Of a DNA stretch of 64,000 bases, positions 19,479 to 30,366 are shown piece after piece. The stretch covers positions 1 to 64,000 of the forward strand of contig SVEJ01000012.1 in the NCBI GenBank assembly GCA_015057435.1, read 5' to 3'. A program made the position numbers and the translations under genes. Under the pieces are notes generated by a model. The model saw only the letters and a program-made list of their open reading frames with translations, was not told the origin of the DNA and did not search any database. The stretch is from Lachnospiraceae bacterium (GTDB lineage Bacteria > Bacillota > Clostridia > Lachnospirales > Lachnospiraceae). Position 1 is the stretch's first letter, and the number at the start of each line of letters is the position of its first letter.

Positions 19479-19918
19479 TACTGTTCTCCTTTCAAAATAC
19501 TTCTAAGTGTCTTCACATATCGCCTCGATATAATCACGTGTTCACCATTATCCATCGTGACATCCACCCGATTTCCGGAGATACTTTTCAAGTAGGATAT
19601 ATGATAAATGTTAATCACCATGGATTTACTACATCGAAAGAATCCTTCTTCAGCATACATATTCTCCGCCGTAGCAAGAGTTAAGCTAGTCTTTCCAATT
19701 TCACCTTTTGTGTACACATACACTGCATTATCCACACTCTCCAAATACAGCACATCACTTGGTGTAATCAATATTTTCTTTTCTTCATTCACCGCAAGAA
19801 TTTTGCCATTCTTCTGCTCTATTCTTCTTATCAAGCTATCTATTTCTTCGTTTCTTTCAATGTAACGAACAATGACTTCCTCTTGCCCCTCGCTTATCTG
19901 TTGTAATGTAAGTTTCAT
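19478..19918 (-). CDS. LytTR-domain transcriptional regulator
   Basis: 'KKILITPSDVLYLESVDNAVYVYTKGEI...FFRCSKSMVINIYHISYLKSISGNRVDVTMDNGEHVIISRRYVKTLRSIL'. Confidence 0.88.
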   Translation of the reverse strand: MKLTLQQISEGQEEVIVRYIERNEEIDSLIRRIEQKNGKILAVNEEKKILITPSDVLYLESVDNAVYVYTKGEIGKTSLTLATAENMYAEEGFFRCSKSMVINIYHISYLKSISGNRVDVTMDNGEHVIISRRYVKTLRSILKGEQ

Positions 19919-20130
19919 ATATTTTTTATCCTTCTTTCATTGTACTATGTATCGATGATTACCGTATCTTTGTTGTACCTCTTATTTCAAAATACGCTTG
20001 CTTTTATATTCCCTATATGCCTATCTTATCGAAATCTCCAAAAAATGCAATGGTTCAACTCGTAAGTTGCACTTTTAAAAAGGTAAGCGGTAGAACATAA
20101 AATATCATTAACTTAATATATTAAATTAAA

Positions 20131-20156
20131 AAGACTTTAGATTGCTCTAAAGTCTT
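20131..20156 (-). terminator. Intrinsic terminator
   Basis: aagactttag / ctaaagtctt; U-rich tract in the minus-strand direction. Confidence 0.6.
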
Positions 20157-20293
20157 CTCATCCACAGCAACTGCAACACACATCTGCATGCAATTTCATC
20201 ATAAGACAATTGTCCCAGATATATCTGAACTGGCGCGAAATAAATACTAGCAAATGGTGTGAAATTTATAATAGTTTTCATCCAATCAGGCAT
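20147..20293 (-). pseudogene. Remnant of ABC-2 family transporter permease (C-terminal fragment)
   Basis: Translation MPDWMKTIINFTPFASIYFAPVQIYLGQLSYDEIACRCVLQLLWMRRL*; matches the ABC-2 permease 'PDWLQTI.NF.PFASIYF.P..IYLG' pattern. Rest of gene missing. Confidence 0.6.
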
Positions 20294-20320
20294 ATGCTCC
20301 TTCTACCAATAAATCCTTTT

Positions 20321-20653
20321 TCATCTTTCTGACGGTTCCATCTTTACGAAAGGAAAATTCACCATAAGATTCGCATCCATTTCCATCATATTTAAGATAC
20401 GACTAGCTGCCCCTGATGGGTGATTCAATCCTGCTTCCCATGCTTCTACAGTCTTAACCGAAATCCCCATATAACCTGCGAAAAGTCTTTGAGATAGACC
20501 CATTTTATTACGAATTGCTTTAATTTCTCCCGCACTATAGCTCTTAACCGGAACAACCTCGACCACATGTCTTTTTAACTTTTTGTCTTTGCTTTGTGCA
20601 TCTTCAATAGCTTCACTGAGACCCCTCATAATACTTTCATATACTTTACTCAT
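20321..20653 (-). CDS. XRE-family antitoxin (HigA/RelB-like)
   Basis: 'YSAGEIKAIRNKMGLSQRLFAGYMGISVKTVEAWEAGLNHPSGAASRIL' adjacent to a toxin-like ORF. Confidence 0.8.
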   Translation of the reverse strand: MSKVYESIMRGLSEAIEDAQSKDKKLKRHVVEVVPVKSYSAGEIKAIRNKMGLSQRLFAGYMGISVKTVEAWEAGLNHPSGAASRILNMMEMDANLMVNFPFVKMEPSER

Positions 20654-20667
20654 ATTAAAACCTCCTA

Positions 20668-20868
20668 TTACAAGTTTTTTTCCAAGAATTCAATCGCTTT
20701 TTTGATATCTTTACACTCTCGCCTTGTCAAATTTGTCTTTTCACTTTTAGAGTAAGCTGTAATTAAGTATATGGTTTCATACACAACAAAATCAACATAA
20801 CAAACTCTTATACCACTTCTTTTCCATGCATCTTCAAATTCAGAGGTTTGAATAAACGTTCTCTCCAT
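20668..20868 (-). pseudogene. RelE/HigB-like toxin with internal in-frame deletion
   Basis: N-terminus 'MERTFIQTSEFEDAWKRSG' joins directly to the C-terminal half 'IRVCYVDFVVYETIYLITAYSKSEKTNLTRRECKDIKKAIEFLEKNL'; 66 aa versus about 105-110 expected. Confidence 0.65.
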
Positions 20869-20894
20869 TCAACCACCTCTATCTAATCAAATTT

Positions 20895-20913
20895 TACCCT
20901 ATCAAATAGGGTA
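20895..20913. promoter_or_regulatory. Palindromic operator upstream of TA-like module
   Basis: TACCCTAT-caa-ATAGGGTA. Confidence 0.55.
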
Positions 20914-21106
20914 TTGTCAACTAAAAGTATCACACAAAAACAATTTTTCTCCATATACTTCCTCCTTGGTATAAAATAGAAAATAATAAAATAATGGGAA
21001 TTCGTATACGATAGTATACTTACAGAAAGATAAGTAAATATTACCCTTTGATGTGGCACTTATTATATGCTAGTCTGTCGTAAAAATCAATTACTTTTGG
21101 AGTAAC

Positions 21107-21142
21107 AAAAAAAGGATTCTGCAATTCACAGAATCCTTTTAA
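21107..21142. terminator. Intrinsic terminator
   Basis: aaaaggattctg / cagaatcctttt. Confidence 0.75.
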
Positions 21143-21154
21143 ACTATAGTTAAA

Positions 21155-22192
21155 CTAGTTTATATGCATCATTTTTTTCCAACGTTCATCCTCTTTCAGA
21201 AAACCAAATGTTTCTTCATCATGAAATGTACGAAGCAAATCTTTTTGCATTTCCTTTACAACCTCCCGTTCCATCTTCTTAAATGTCATATGTTCATAAA
21301 GTTCTGATTCACTAAAATCACCAATCTGTTCCACACTATCAAGCATGGTTTTCACAACTTCAATCACTTTATCTGCATCCTGTTCTAATACTGCAAGTTC
21401 TAATTGGCAAGAAACCTCATAGTAATTACCCATTTCAAAAAGCTTTGCCAGCTCTTGCTGCTTTGTAACATACTTGTGCGCTTTGGCTAAATTATTACTT
21501 TCCATTGCCAAAGCACATAGACTATTAAAAACCATACTAATCATCTGATAGCCAGAAAACAACAATTCTTCGTAGGCTTTATATGCTTCATCCAATCGAC
21601 CTGTTTTGCTATAGATAAACGCTTGTTTTCTCTTACGCTCCGGATTTTGTTCTGACAAGTACGTCAAATATTGCCCAGCTATTTCATACTCTTCTTTTCG
21701 CACATAGTAACCGTACAATGAATCCGCTGCACAATTTCGAAGCGTTTCCTCTTCGCTCTCTAGGACTTGTTCGTAACAACGAAGTATATACATATCATAC
21801 TTAGCAACATCCACTACATCCTTAAATAATCTTTGTGCATCAAGAATAACCGCCATCTGCCAAATTAAAGCTTTACAATTCGGATATTGTTCCATGATAT
21901 GCTTTGCCCATTGAAACACTTCCTCGTAAGTTTCGCTTTTCATACGTATATCTAATTCTTGTACATAATTCTTTATCTTCTCCTCGGAAAGATGTTCTTG
22001 AAAGGACAGCAACTCCTCCAGTGTGATATTCAGCAATCTCGCTATTGGTGCTAGCATTGTAATATCAGGATATGCATTCCCTTTTTCCCATTTATTCACT
22101 GCAGGAGCTGTAACTCCTAATCGATTGGCCATTTCTTCTTGTGTCATATTCTGCTCTTTTCTGTACTTTCTTATCACATCTCCAATTTGCAT
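21155..22192 (-). CDS. XRE-family regulator with C-terminal TPR-like region
   Basis: MQIGDVIRKYRKEQNMTQEEMANRLGVTAPAVNKWEKGNAYPDITMLAPIARLL. Confidence 0.85.
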   Translation of the reverse strand: MQIGDVIRKYRKEQNMTQEEMANRLGVTAPAVNKWEKGNAYPDITMLAPIARLLNITLEELLSFQEHLSEEKIKNYVQELDIRMKSETYEEVFQWAKHIMEQYPNCKALIWQMAVILDAQRLFKDVVDVAKYDMYILRCYEQVLESEEETLRNCAADSLYGYYVRKEEYEIAGQYLTYLSEQNPERKRKQAFIYSKTGRLDEAYKAYEELLFSGYQMISMVFNSLCALAMESNNLAKAHKYVTKQQELAKLFEMGNYYEVSCQLELAVLEQDADKVIEVVKTMLDSVEQIGDFSESELYEHMTFKKMEREVVKEMQKDLLRTFHDEETFGFLKEDERWKKMMHIN

Positions 22193-22330
22193 ATACGAGC
22201 CTCCTAATATGATTACATTCACTGACGAATGCTGTTTTTTGTATCATAACAAACACAGCTTTCCTACACAATTGAATTCACGTTAATAATATTGCAATAA
22301 ATTTAACTGTCATTCAATTTTTAAGCAAAA

Positions 22331-22358
22331 GAAACCAGATTCATCTAAATCCGGTTTC
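22331..22358 (-). terminator. Stem-loop/terminator downstream of addA
   Basis: gaaaccagatt / aatccggtttc; minus-strand U-rich side. Confidence 0.55.
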
Positions 22359-22367
22359 TCCATACGC

Positions 22368-25300
22368 TTAATCTTGTAACACCAATATTTCCTTTCCTAG
22401 CGCAAAGGAATAGATATAACTTTCCGCAACCAAAGTTCCGGTCAAACGTTCTAACGTCTCCTTGTAATATCGCATCTGTGTTTCGTATCGGTTCACAAGA
22501 ACATCTTCTTGACCTTCCTTAATCCGGTCTGTCTTATAATCCACCAAGATCAGTTTCTCGCCTTCTTTAAAATACGCATCAATAATACCTTGCACAACAA
22601 TCGGTGTATGATTATCAGATCCTTGTTGATGCTGCTCACTTGCCAAATCCTTTTGTATTAATTCCCGAGCCGCAACACCCACAACAAACTGTTTCTCTTT
22701 CAATAGATTGCCCTTCTTTGCAGCATCATGCATTCTCTTTCCGAGATTCGATGTAACAAACGTATATATTGCATCTACAGTAATAAACTGTTTTGTCTCT
22801 TCCGGAAGACGCCCACAACTCCACATATCAGATAATGCATGTTTCACTTGCTCTTTTGTCATCACTTCCGCATTCGGAAGCAATTCCATTACTTTGTGCA
22901 TCCACGTACCCTTTTGTGCTGCATCCATCATTTTTTCTCCCTCAACAAAACGAGGAAGCGGTGCCACATAATCTTCTTTCACCGATAACTCTACCAATTC
23001 ATCTGCACTTTCTGTCTCGATTTCATACATACGTTTGATTTCCGTAACAGAAAGTTTTGATTTTTGCAATGTATACGGCATATTTTTATACTGCCACAAC
23101 AAACGCTGTTTGATTATTGACTTCCGGTCAGTCGGTGCATGAGAAAATGCCAACAACTGTTGTTCACGGTCCATCTGTTTTTCTAATCCGGACTGAATAT
23201 GTTGTACTACCACATCAAAATAATTATACACTCCGACATGCAATCGAATATCCGGTTCCTTTATCGGAATATCTAATTCATATTCTCCTGACAAGATATG
23301 CTCACCTTTTTTATCAAATCTCTTTTCCACTAACTGCATAGCATCATGAAATGTCGCATTTCTAATAAGAGCCATCACTACCAAATCCAGATAATTCTTA
23401 GCTGTATGCACAACAGCATACCTTAATTGTTTCTCTTTCATCTTCGCGATATTCTCATACTTCTTAACCAACACGGTTATATCCGGAACAACCCCTGTCA
23501 TAATTAATTTTTCTTTCGCTCTGGTAAGGGCAACATACAAAATGCGAAGTTCTTCCGCAATGCTTTCCGTTACCATAAGTGATGCAAAGGCTTTTCTTGC
23601 AAACGTATCATTTCCACATCGTCTATCCGTATCCACATACTTGGCTCCAACATAATAATCCGAATGAATAATAATCGGAGACTTCGTATCCATCAGGTTA
23701 AAGTTCTTAGCCATTCCCGATACAAATACAACAGGAAATTCTAATCCCTTGCTTTTGTGTATACTCATAATGCGGACAACATTTTCATCACTCTCAGGTG
23801 CAGGATCACCTCCAAGTGCAATTGATTTTTTCTGCAACTTCTCAATAAAATGCAAAAACCGAAACAGATTATGAACGCCATTACTATCAAAGCGTCTGCA
23901 TTCTTCATAGAACAAATCAAGGTTACGAATTCTTTGTTTACCTTCCGGCAACACTTCTACATAATAGTAATAACCTGTATCATAATATATGTTAGAAACA
24001 AGATTACTAACCGTAATATATTGCTTTTGTTCTTGCAGCTTATCGATAAAATGCACAAAAGATATACATTTATCACGAAGTTGTTCATCCTTGTATTCAT
24101 CATGGTCCGAAATCGCTTTTATAACTTCATATACACATAATTGTTGTTCTGATTTCAAAAACTTTCGCTTTTCAATCGCCAGTAACGCAAGCTCTTCGTT
24201 ACTAAATCCTGCAAAATAACTTCGAAGTACCGCTACTACTTCCAGATCATTATGAGGATTGTCTATCACGCGAAGCAGACTCAAGACCAGACTAATTTCG
24301 GTCGTGTCAAAATAGCCATTTTCATTCTGGACTTTCACAGGTATTCCATAGCTCATAAGAACTTCAGAGAAAATGTGCTGATATCCGCTTGGCGCACGGA
24401 ACAAAATTACCATATCACTCAATTGCACATTGCGTAGAATTTCCTCTTCTTCACCTGTTTGCTGATTAATTGTCTTTTCAACTACTTGATATGGAGCACT
24501 TCCATCTTCTCCAAGCATGGATAAGATTTTCTTTGCCACAATTGACGCTTCAAGTTCCTTTTTGCCGATATCTTCAAGCTTCTCATCTAATGTCTCCTCT
24601 TTGACTGCAGTCATCACTTCATCAGATGCTTTCAAAAATTCAAAATCCTTGCTCTCCGCCAGCAAAAGTTCCACACTGTCATCCGGTCCGCATAAAAAAT
24701 CTCTTCCCGGTACCAGCGCCTCATCCTCTGTATATTCAATACCACCCAAATCTTCTCCCATAATCTGATAGAACATATAATTGATGGTTTCTAATACATT
24801 AGAACGGCTACGGAAATTATTCTTAAGCAGAAGCTTACGACAATCTGCTCCTTGCTCAGTACCATAAGTCCGATACTTCTCCATGAACAAATCAGGGCGG
24901 GCCATACGAAAACTATAGATACTTTGCTTGACATCGCCAACCATAAAAATGTTATAAACACCGCAATGCAACTTAGATACACACTTAAGAATCGCTTCCT
25001 GCAAAAAATTACTATCCTGATATTCATCAATTAAAATCTCTGCAAAATCTTCAGACATTTCTTTCCCAATATCACTCGGAATCGGCTCTCCATCTTCCGT
25101 ATATTCCTTACACAAAACCTGTAATGCAAAATGTTCGATATCACTAAATTCCAAAATACCACGTTTTAATTTGGCTTCCAAAAAACGATTACGAAAAGCT
25201 TCAGAAACATCCAACAATGCGCCCAATACGTGTTCTTGTTTTTCAAACTGTGCCAGCACAGAAACAAACGGCAATACAAAAGCCTCTAAAATAGCGCTAA

Positions 25301-26213
25301 TTTCCTTTTTGTAGCCATCTCTTATGTTCTTTACCTCTTCTGCAATTTCTTCGTCAAATTCGCCCTTTTTGCCCCTTCCGAGTCCTGCAAACTTACTCTT
25401 AGATGCTTCATGAAAATGTGTATACGTCTTGGCTGCGAGCAAATCATCAATCATCATAATATCCGAAAGCAAAGCTTTCTCCATATAAAGCGGACCATCT
25501 AATCCTCTTACCAACAATAACGCTTTCTCGATCTTATCTCTGATTCCTTTTACTGTCGATTTCACTTCAGTAAAATATTGTTTTACAAAGATAAGATTCA
25601 TGAAATCTTCCTCCGAAGTAACATGCAAACTTTCTTTTGCTTTATAAATCCATTCTGACGGTCTTGGATAGCTTGAGGACACATCGTATACTTTCAGGAT
25701 ATAACTCTCAATCAGCGCATCATTTTTATCTGCCGAATAACTTTCCGAAAACTTTACAAACTCCGGATTCGTAGCATAAAAGTCCTCTATCACTTCTTCC
25801 AAAACTTCACTCCGTAAAAGCCCTAACTCTCCGGCCTCTCCAACTCGAATTCCGGGATCAATTCCAAGAATGTGAAAATGCTCTTTTACCACCTGGTAAC
25901 AAAAACTATCTATAGTTAATATATTCGCCTTTTCGATATAATTCAGTTGCTTTACAAAATGTTCATTAGAAGGTTCCTTTTCCAACATCTTCTCTATCGC
26001 AGCAGCAATCTTATCACGCATCTGTGCCGCAGCAGCTTTTGTAAAAGTCACCACCAACAATCGATCTATATCTATTGGATGCGTCGTATCTGATATCATC
26101 TGAATAATACGTTCTACCAATACTGCTGTTTTTCCGGAACCGGCAGCTGCCGACACTAACAAATTGCATTGTCTCGAATCAATAATTGTTTGCTGATCCG
26201 GTGTCCATCTCAT
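22368..26213 (-). CDS. addA: ATP-dependent helicase/nuclease subunit A
   Basis: UvrD-like helicase 'LVSAAAGSGKTAVLVERI', 'ILIDEYQDSN', nuclease motif 'LILVDYKTDR'. Confidence 0.95.
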   Translation of the reverse strand: MRWTPDQQTIIDSRQCNLLVSAAAGSGKTAVLVERIIQMISDTTHPIDIDRLLVVTFTKAAAAQMRDKIAAAIEKMLEKEPSNEHFVKQLNYIEKANILTIDSFCYQVVKEHFHILGIDPGIRVGEAGELGLLRSEVLEEVIEDFYATNPEFVKFSESYSADKNDALIESYILKVYDVSSSYPRPSEWIYKAKESLHVTSEEDFMNLIFVKQYFTEVKSTVKGIRDKIEKALLLVRGLDGPLYMEKALLSDIMMIDDLLAAKTYTHFHEASKSKFAGLGRGKKGEFDEEIAEEVKNIRDGYKKEISAILEAFVLPFVSVLAQFEKQEHVLGALLDVSEAFRNRFLEAKLKRGILEFSDIEHFALQVLCKEYTEDGEPIPSDIGKEMSEDFAEILIDEYQDSNFLQEAILKCVSKLHCGVYNIFMVGDVKQSIYSFRMARPDLFMEKYRTYGTEQGADCRKLLLKNNFRSRSNVLETINYMFYQIMGEDLGGIEYTEDEALVPGRDFLCGPDDSVELLLAESKDFEFLKASDEVMTAVKEETLDEKLEDIGKKELEASIVAKKILSMLGEDGSAPYQVVEKTINQQTGEEEEILRNVQLSDMVILFRAPSGYQHIFSEVLMSYGIPVKVQNENGYFDTTEISLVLSLLRVIDNPHNDLEVVAVLRSYFAGFSNEELALLAIEKRKFLKSEQQLCVYEVIKAISDHDEYKDEQLRDKCISFVHFIDKLQEQKQYITVSNLVSNIYYDTGYYYYVEVLPEGKQRIRNLDLFYEECRRFDSNGVHNLFRFLHFIEKLQKKSIALGGDPAPESDENVVRIMSIHKSKGLEFPVVFVSGMAKNFNLMDTKSPIIIHSDYYVGAKYVDTDRRCGNDTFARKAFASLMVTESIAEELRILYVALTRAKEKLIMTGVVPDITVLVKKYENIAKMKEKQLRYAVVHTAKNYLDLVVMALIRNATFHDAMQLVEKRFDKKGEHILSGEYELDIPIKEPDIRLHVGVYNYFDVVVQHIQSGLEKQMDREQQLLAFSHAPTDRKSIIKQRLLWQYKNMPYTLQKSKLSVTEIKRMYEIETESADELVELSVKEDYVAPLPRFVEGEKMMDAAQKGTWMHKVMELLPNAEVMTKEQVKHALSDMWSCGRLPEETKQFITVDAIYTFVTSNLGKRMHDAAKKGNLLKEKQFVVGVAARELIQKDLASEQHQQGSDNHTPIVVQGIIDAYFKEGEKLILVDYKTDRIKEGQEDVLVNRYETQMRYYKETLERLTGTLVAESYIYSFALGKEILVLQD

Positions 26214-29200
26214 GCATCTTCACCCCCTTCTTTCGATTCCACATCAGATTTTCTTGAAAAAATCAACGCTTTCGCTTCTTCCTTCTCAAGTCCGGAGCTA
26301 ATCCGATAGGCATTACCCCCAACTCCTGGTTCAAAGCGACATATACTCTTGTAATCACAGAAATTACATGGCGAATTATGTTCTCCTTTTTCCGGATTCA
26401 TCGCAATATCACCGGATATCATCGTTTCTCCGATTTCTACCATCTTCTCTCTGACAAAATCGGATAATTGCAACAATTCATCTGTTGAAACCAAAGAAGC
26501 ATTACGCGCTCCCAAACTTCCATCAGCCTTGTAATTCACCGGTGTCACTTTACCTGTTCTTTTATCCATCAGTTCAAGACACTTGTCATCTGCATTCACA
26601 AGCCCAGTCAGACGATTTTGTTTTTGACGTTCCTCCTCTATCTTCTCATCCTCAGATCCATCAACAATCGGATCATGCAGACGATAATAATACATTCCCG
26701 TCGGAACAATTCTCTTATCCGGATACTTCCGTGCCAACAGTTCTAGCATTACACTCATATAAACTGTGAGCTGCAATTGTTTTCCTTCATATATCTTCAC
26801 ATAATCAAGATCTTTTGCACCTGATTTATAATCGATTACCTTTACATAGATCGTGTCTTCATCTTCCTTGATATCTACACGATCTACCACTCCATTCAGT
26901 TCCATCCGTATACCATCAGACAACGCCATATTGATATAATTCAACTTACTCTCCGGTGTAAAACGTTCTTCAAAATAAGCCGGTTTCATCTCTCCCTGTT
27001 TCAAATGCCAAGACAGATTATGAATACTTCTTTTCGCAATCCGCACCATCACATCTAATTGATGACGATTTCTCGCGCTACTTGTAAAGATTGTTTCATT
27101 CTCCTGTTCAGCAGCTTCTCTTGTCAGTTGCTCTGCCACATGATCTAACATATCGTTAGATGCTTCAGTCAATGATATTTCTCCGTTTTTTACTTTTTGG
27201 AAAAAGACTTCCATTACCGCATGCAAAATGGTCCCGATATTATTGGACTCAACTGTATACTCTTCTCTTTTTGATATTTTTAATCCATATTGTAAAAAGA
27301 ACTTATAAGCACATCCTGTATAGGTTTCTAAACGTGATACACTATGAATCATCTGCTCTCCGTACAATTTTTTTGCAATAGCTCTATCTAATACGCCTGC
27401 CTCATTGTTGTAAAAAAATCCATGTAAGAGTTTTGCTACTGCATCTTCACATTCGTCTTTCATAATCGAATATACAGACGCATCTGTCAGTTCCTCCTCA
27501 GACAATTGTTTAGCAAGTTCTGCTAAAAGCTCATCATCTGATACCGGCAAAGCGGATTGCAACATTTTTTCCGAATCAATCTTTCTGATACTAGGAAATA
27601 AAGACTGTACACGATTAACAAAATACGCAGGTCTTAATTCTGTTCCTTTCTCGTCTGTCTGACGATAACTAATCACTAACCTTTTTGACGCCTGCGCCAT
27701 CTGCAAATACAGATAAAACTGCTTGATAAAAACATCGTCTTTACTATCCGGTGCAAGCATAATTTGCATATCCTTAAGCTGTCTTCTGTCTTTATCTGCA
27801 AGAACACCTTTTCCCGATGTATACTTAGGAAAAATACCTTCATTCGAACCTGCAAAAAAGACAACCTTGACTTCATGCAAACGGGTTCGTTCCATATCAC
27901 CAACCACAACTTGATCAAGGGTAGACGGAATCACACCAAGCTTTACTTGAGATATTCCCGTTCTTAATATGTCAATGAGTATATCTCTTTCAATCTCTTC
28001 CTCTCCTAAGATGTCCATTGTCTTATCCAAAACAGCAATAAACTTATCATATGCCTGTATATAGGCTTTTGCCTCTCGTAACCTTCCGCTTGTTTCCAGA
28101 TAACGGCTTCTGTCGTACAATCGGTTTGCAACTTCATTAGTTGACATAAAACTATATAGTGCCATCAAATACTCTTTTGTTTTTGATGTTGTTTTCAAAA
28201 AACATTCTGCTAACTGCCCGATACGATTGATAAATTGTTGTCTTGTTTCGTTAATCTCCTTAAGGCCTTTCACACCACCCCGAAACGGCTTACTCCACCA
28301 TGAATATCCTCTGACACCGTACTTCAACGCATAGTTTTCCAAATCGCAGATTCGATTCATATCGATATCAAAAAAACCGCTTTTCAGCAAAGAAAACACA
28401 CTGTCATAAGAAAAATCCTGCGTAAATACTTCTAACAGCATGGTAACAAATTCCGCTAACGGATTGTGTGCAAGTTCTTCCGTACAATCAAGAAAATAAG
28501 GAATCTTAAGCATTTCAAATGTTGTTCTCCAAACATCACTTTGTTGTCTCAAATCACCGGTAATAATAGCAAAATCCTTATATTGATATCCTTCTTCCAT
28601 CACACAATCTTGAATCACCTTTGCAATATACAATGCCTCCTGTTTGCAGTCCTTGTTACTTACAATACAGAGAGCTTCGCAATCTTTTGTGTACGGATTA
28701 GCAGGAAATCGGAAAATCTGTCTCTCAAGATGTTGCAAGCAATCTAAACCTTGCAAACGATGATTGATTTCTAATGAAACATGCGGCAACACCGGTACGC
28801 CGTTATCGCTTGCCAGTTGACATAATCTATCCACTGATTGCTTTGAAAGTGCAAACAACCCCTGTTCACTGTATCCGTTATCACCAAATATATCCCCATC
28901 CATAGTAAATGAAAAATAGAGATTCTTACACACCTTCATTAACTCACCAATCACTTCATACTGTATTGGTGTAAAACCTGTAAATCCATCAAAGTAAATC
29001 TCAACTCCCTGCAAAGCTTTCGACTCATGAAGAACTTCTTTTAAGACCGACAATAATTGTTCTGCCACCATATAAGAATCCGCCATTGCCTCATTAAATC
29101 CGGTTAAAATAATCTTCAAATCCGTAAGCTTATGGTATAGACTTTTGTCAGGATTCAAGGCTGCTATTGCCTGATCAAGTACTTCTTCGCTAACCTGATA

Positions 29201-29593
29201 CTGATAAAATTCCGAAAGAGCAGATTTTATCTCATCTACAAATCCCAGCTTCCCAAGCATATTCTTATAGTAAGTCAATTCATGGGCATGTTCCTTTAAT
29301 ACTTTCATCAAAAGCATACTCTTACCATAATCATCAAGCACATCTGCCGTATGCACATTAAGCTCATCAAGTACTTTGAATGCAAGTCTGGTAAAACTAA
29401 GGATGGAAATATCCATCGTTCCACCGCGAGGATGCTTCGTCACCATATCTTGTTCTGCCGCCATATTAGATTGTTCCGGCAATACGAACAAAATTGGTGC
29501 ATGCCCTTCCACTTGCGAATCTTTAATCATCTTATCATATATATATATCGTTTTCCCGGTACCACCGGCACCTAATATAAATTGTATTGCCAT
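26210..29593 (-). CDS. addB: ATP-dependent helicase/nuclease subunit B
   Basis: 'FILGAGGTGKT', nuclease 'VIDYKSG', C-terminal Fe-S cysteines 'CNFCDYKSIC'; overlaps addA by 4 nt. Confidence 0.95.
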   Translation of the reverse strand: MAIQFILGAGGTGKTIYIYDKMIKDSQVEGHAPILFVLPEQSNMAAEQDMVTKHPRGGTMDISILSFTRLAFKVLDELNVHTADVLDDYGKSMLLMKVLKEHAHELTYYKNMLGKLGFVDEIKSALSEFYQYQVSEEVLDQAIAALNPDKSLYHKLTDLKIILTGFNEAMADSYMVAEQLLSVLKEVLHESKALQGVEIYFDGFTGFTPIQYEVIGELMKVCKNLYFSFTMDGDIFGDNGYSEQGLFALSKQSVDRLCQLASDNGVPVLPHVSLEINHRLQGLDCLQHLERQIFRFPANPYTKDCEALCIVSNKDCKQEALYIAKVIQDCVMEEGYQYKDFAIITGDLRQQSDVWRTTFEMLKIPYFLDCTEELAHNPLAEFVTMLLEVFTQDFSYDSVFSLLKSGFFDIDMNRICDLENYALKYGVRGYSWWSKPFRGGVKGLKEINETRQQFINRIGQLAECFLKTTSKTKEYLMALYSFMSTNEVANRLYDRSRYLETSGRLREAKAYIQAYDKFIAVLDKTMDILGEEEIERDILIDILRTGISQVKLGVIPSTLDQVVVGDMERTRLHEVKVVFFAGSNEGIFPKYTSGKGVLADKDRRQLKDMQIMLAPDSKDDVFIKQFYLYLQMAQASKRLVISYRQTDEKGTELRPAYFVNRVQSLFPSIRKIDSEKMLQSALPVSDDELLAELAKQLSEEELTDASVYSIMKDECEDAVAKLLHGFFYNNEAGVLDRAIAKKLYGEQMIHSVSRLETYTGCAYKFFLQYGLKISKREEYTVESNNIGTILHAVMEVFFQKVKNGEISLTEASNDMLDHVAEQLTREAAEQENETIFTSSARNRHQLDVMVRIAKRSIHNLSWHLKQGEMKPAYFEERFTPESKLNYINMALSDGIRMELNGVVDRVDIKEDEDTIYVKVIDYKSGAKDLDYVKIYEGKQLQLTVYMSVMLELLARKYPDKRIVPTGMYYYRLHDPIVDGSEDEKIEEERQKQNRLTGLVNADDKCLELMDKRTGKVTPVNYKADGSLGARNASLVSTDELLQLSDFVREKMVEIGETMISGDIAMNPEKGEHNSPCNFCDYKSICRFEPGVGGNAYRISSGLEKEEAKALIFSRKSDVESKEGGEDA

Positions 29594-29821
29594 ATCAACC
29601 CTCTTTTCCAAACAATTCGCGTTATATCCATATAACCCGCGGCAAAATCACCTATTCATTAACACCTATTATGCCATACTTTTTTACAATTGACATCCAC
29701 ATTTTTACGATATCATTAATCCTATCACACGAACCTGACACCTCATGTCAATTTCTAAAAAAAAGTTCTAAAATATTATTTTTGACATATCCTTATACTA
29801 ACAATCATTAGGAGGAATTTT

Positions 29822-30259
29822 ATGGGCGCACAGACAAAAATCGTTGTAATCAAAGCTAAAGAAATGATCTATACCGGCATTTTTCTTGTTCTTGGTATTT
29901 TATTAATTGTTCTACTCATGAATATGTTTGGACACGAAAATAATAAAAAAGAAAAAACCACGGGCAAATACAATCCCGGCGTATATTCCTCAACCATCAC
30001 ACTTGGAGATAATACATTAAATGTTTCGGTAAGCGTTGACGAGAATACAATCAGCGGTGTAGACATCGAAAATCTGGACGAAGCTGTTACCACCATGTAT
30101 CCTCTTTTAGAACCTGCATTAAATGAAATAAACGATCAGATTTCACTTGTAGATAATGTAGATGACATTACATATTCAAAAGATAACCAATATACCTACA
30201 TCGTTTTAAATCAAGCAATCAAAAATGCCTTAGAGCAAGCCAAAACCAAAGACCAATAA
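29822..30259 (+). CDS. Membrane-anchored FMN-binding-domain-like protein
   Basis: Single TM then 'GKYNPGVYSSTITLGDNTLNVSVSVDENTISGVDI'. Confidence 0.5.
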   Translation: MGAQTKIVVIKAKEMIYTGIFLVLGILLIVLLMNMFGHENNKKEKTTGKYNPGVYSSTITLGDNTLNVSVSVDENTISGVDIENLDEAVTTMYPLLEPALNEINDQISLVDNVDDITYSKDNQYTYIVLNQAIKNALEQAKTKDQ

Positions 30260-30276
30260 ACTGCTTTCTGCATCGT

Positions 30277-30339
30277 AAAAAAGCAGCAATGCATAAACAC
30301 TTATGTTAAATACGCGTTTATGACATCGCTGCCTTTTTT
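30277..30339 (+). terminator. Intrinsic terminator
   Basis: aaaaaagcagc...gctgcctttttt imperfect hairpin. Confidence 0.6.
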
Positions 30340-30366
30340 CTGTTCTATCAAGCAATAACCGAAAAA

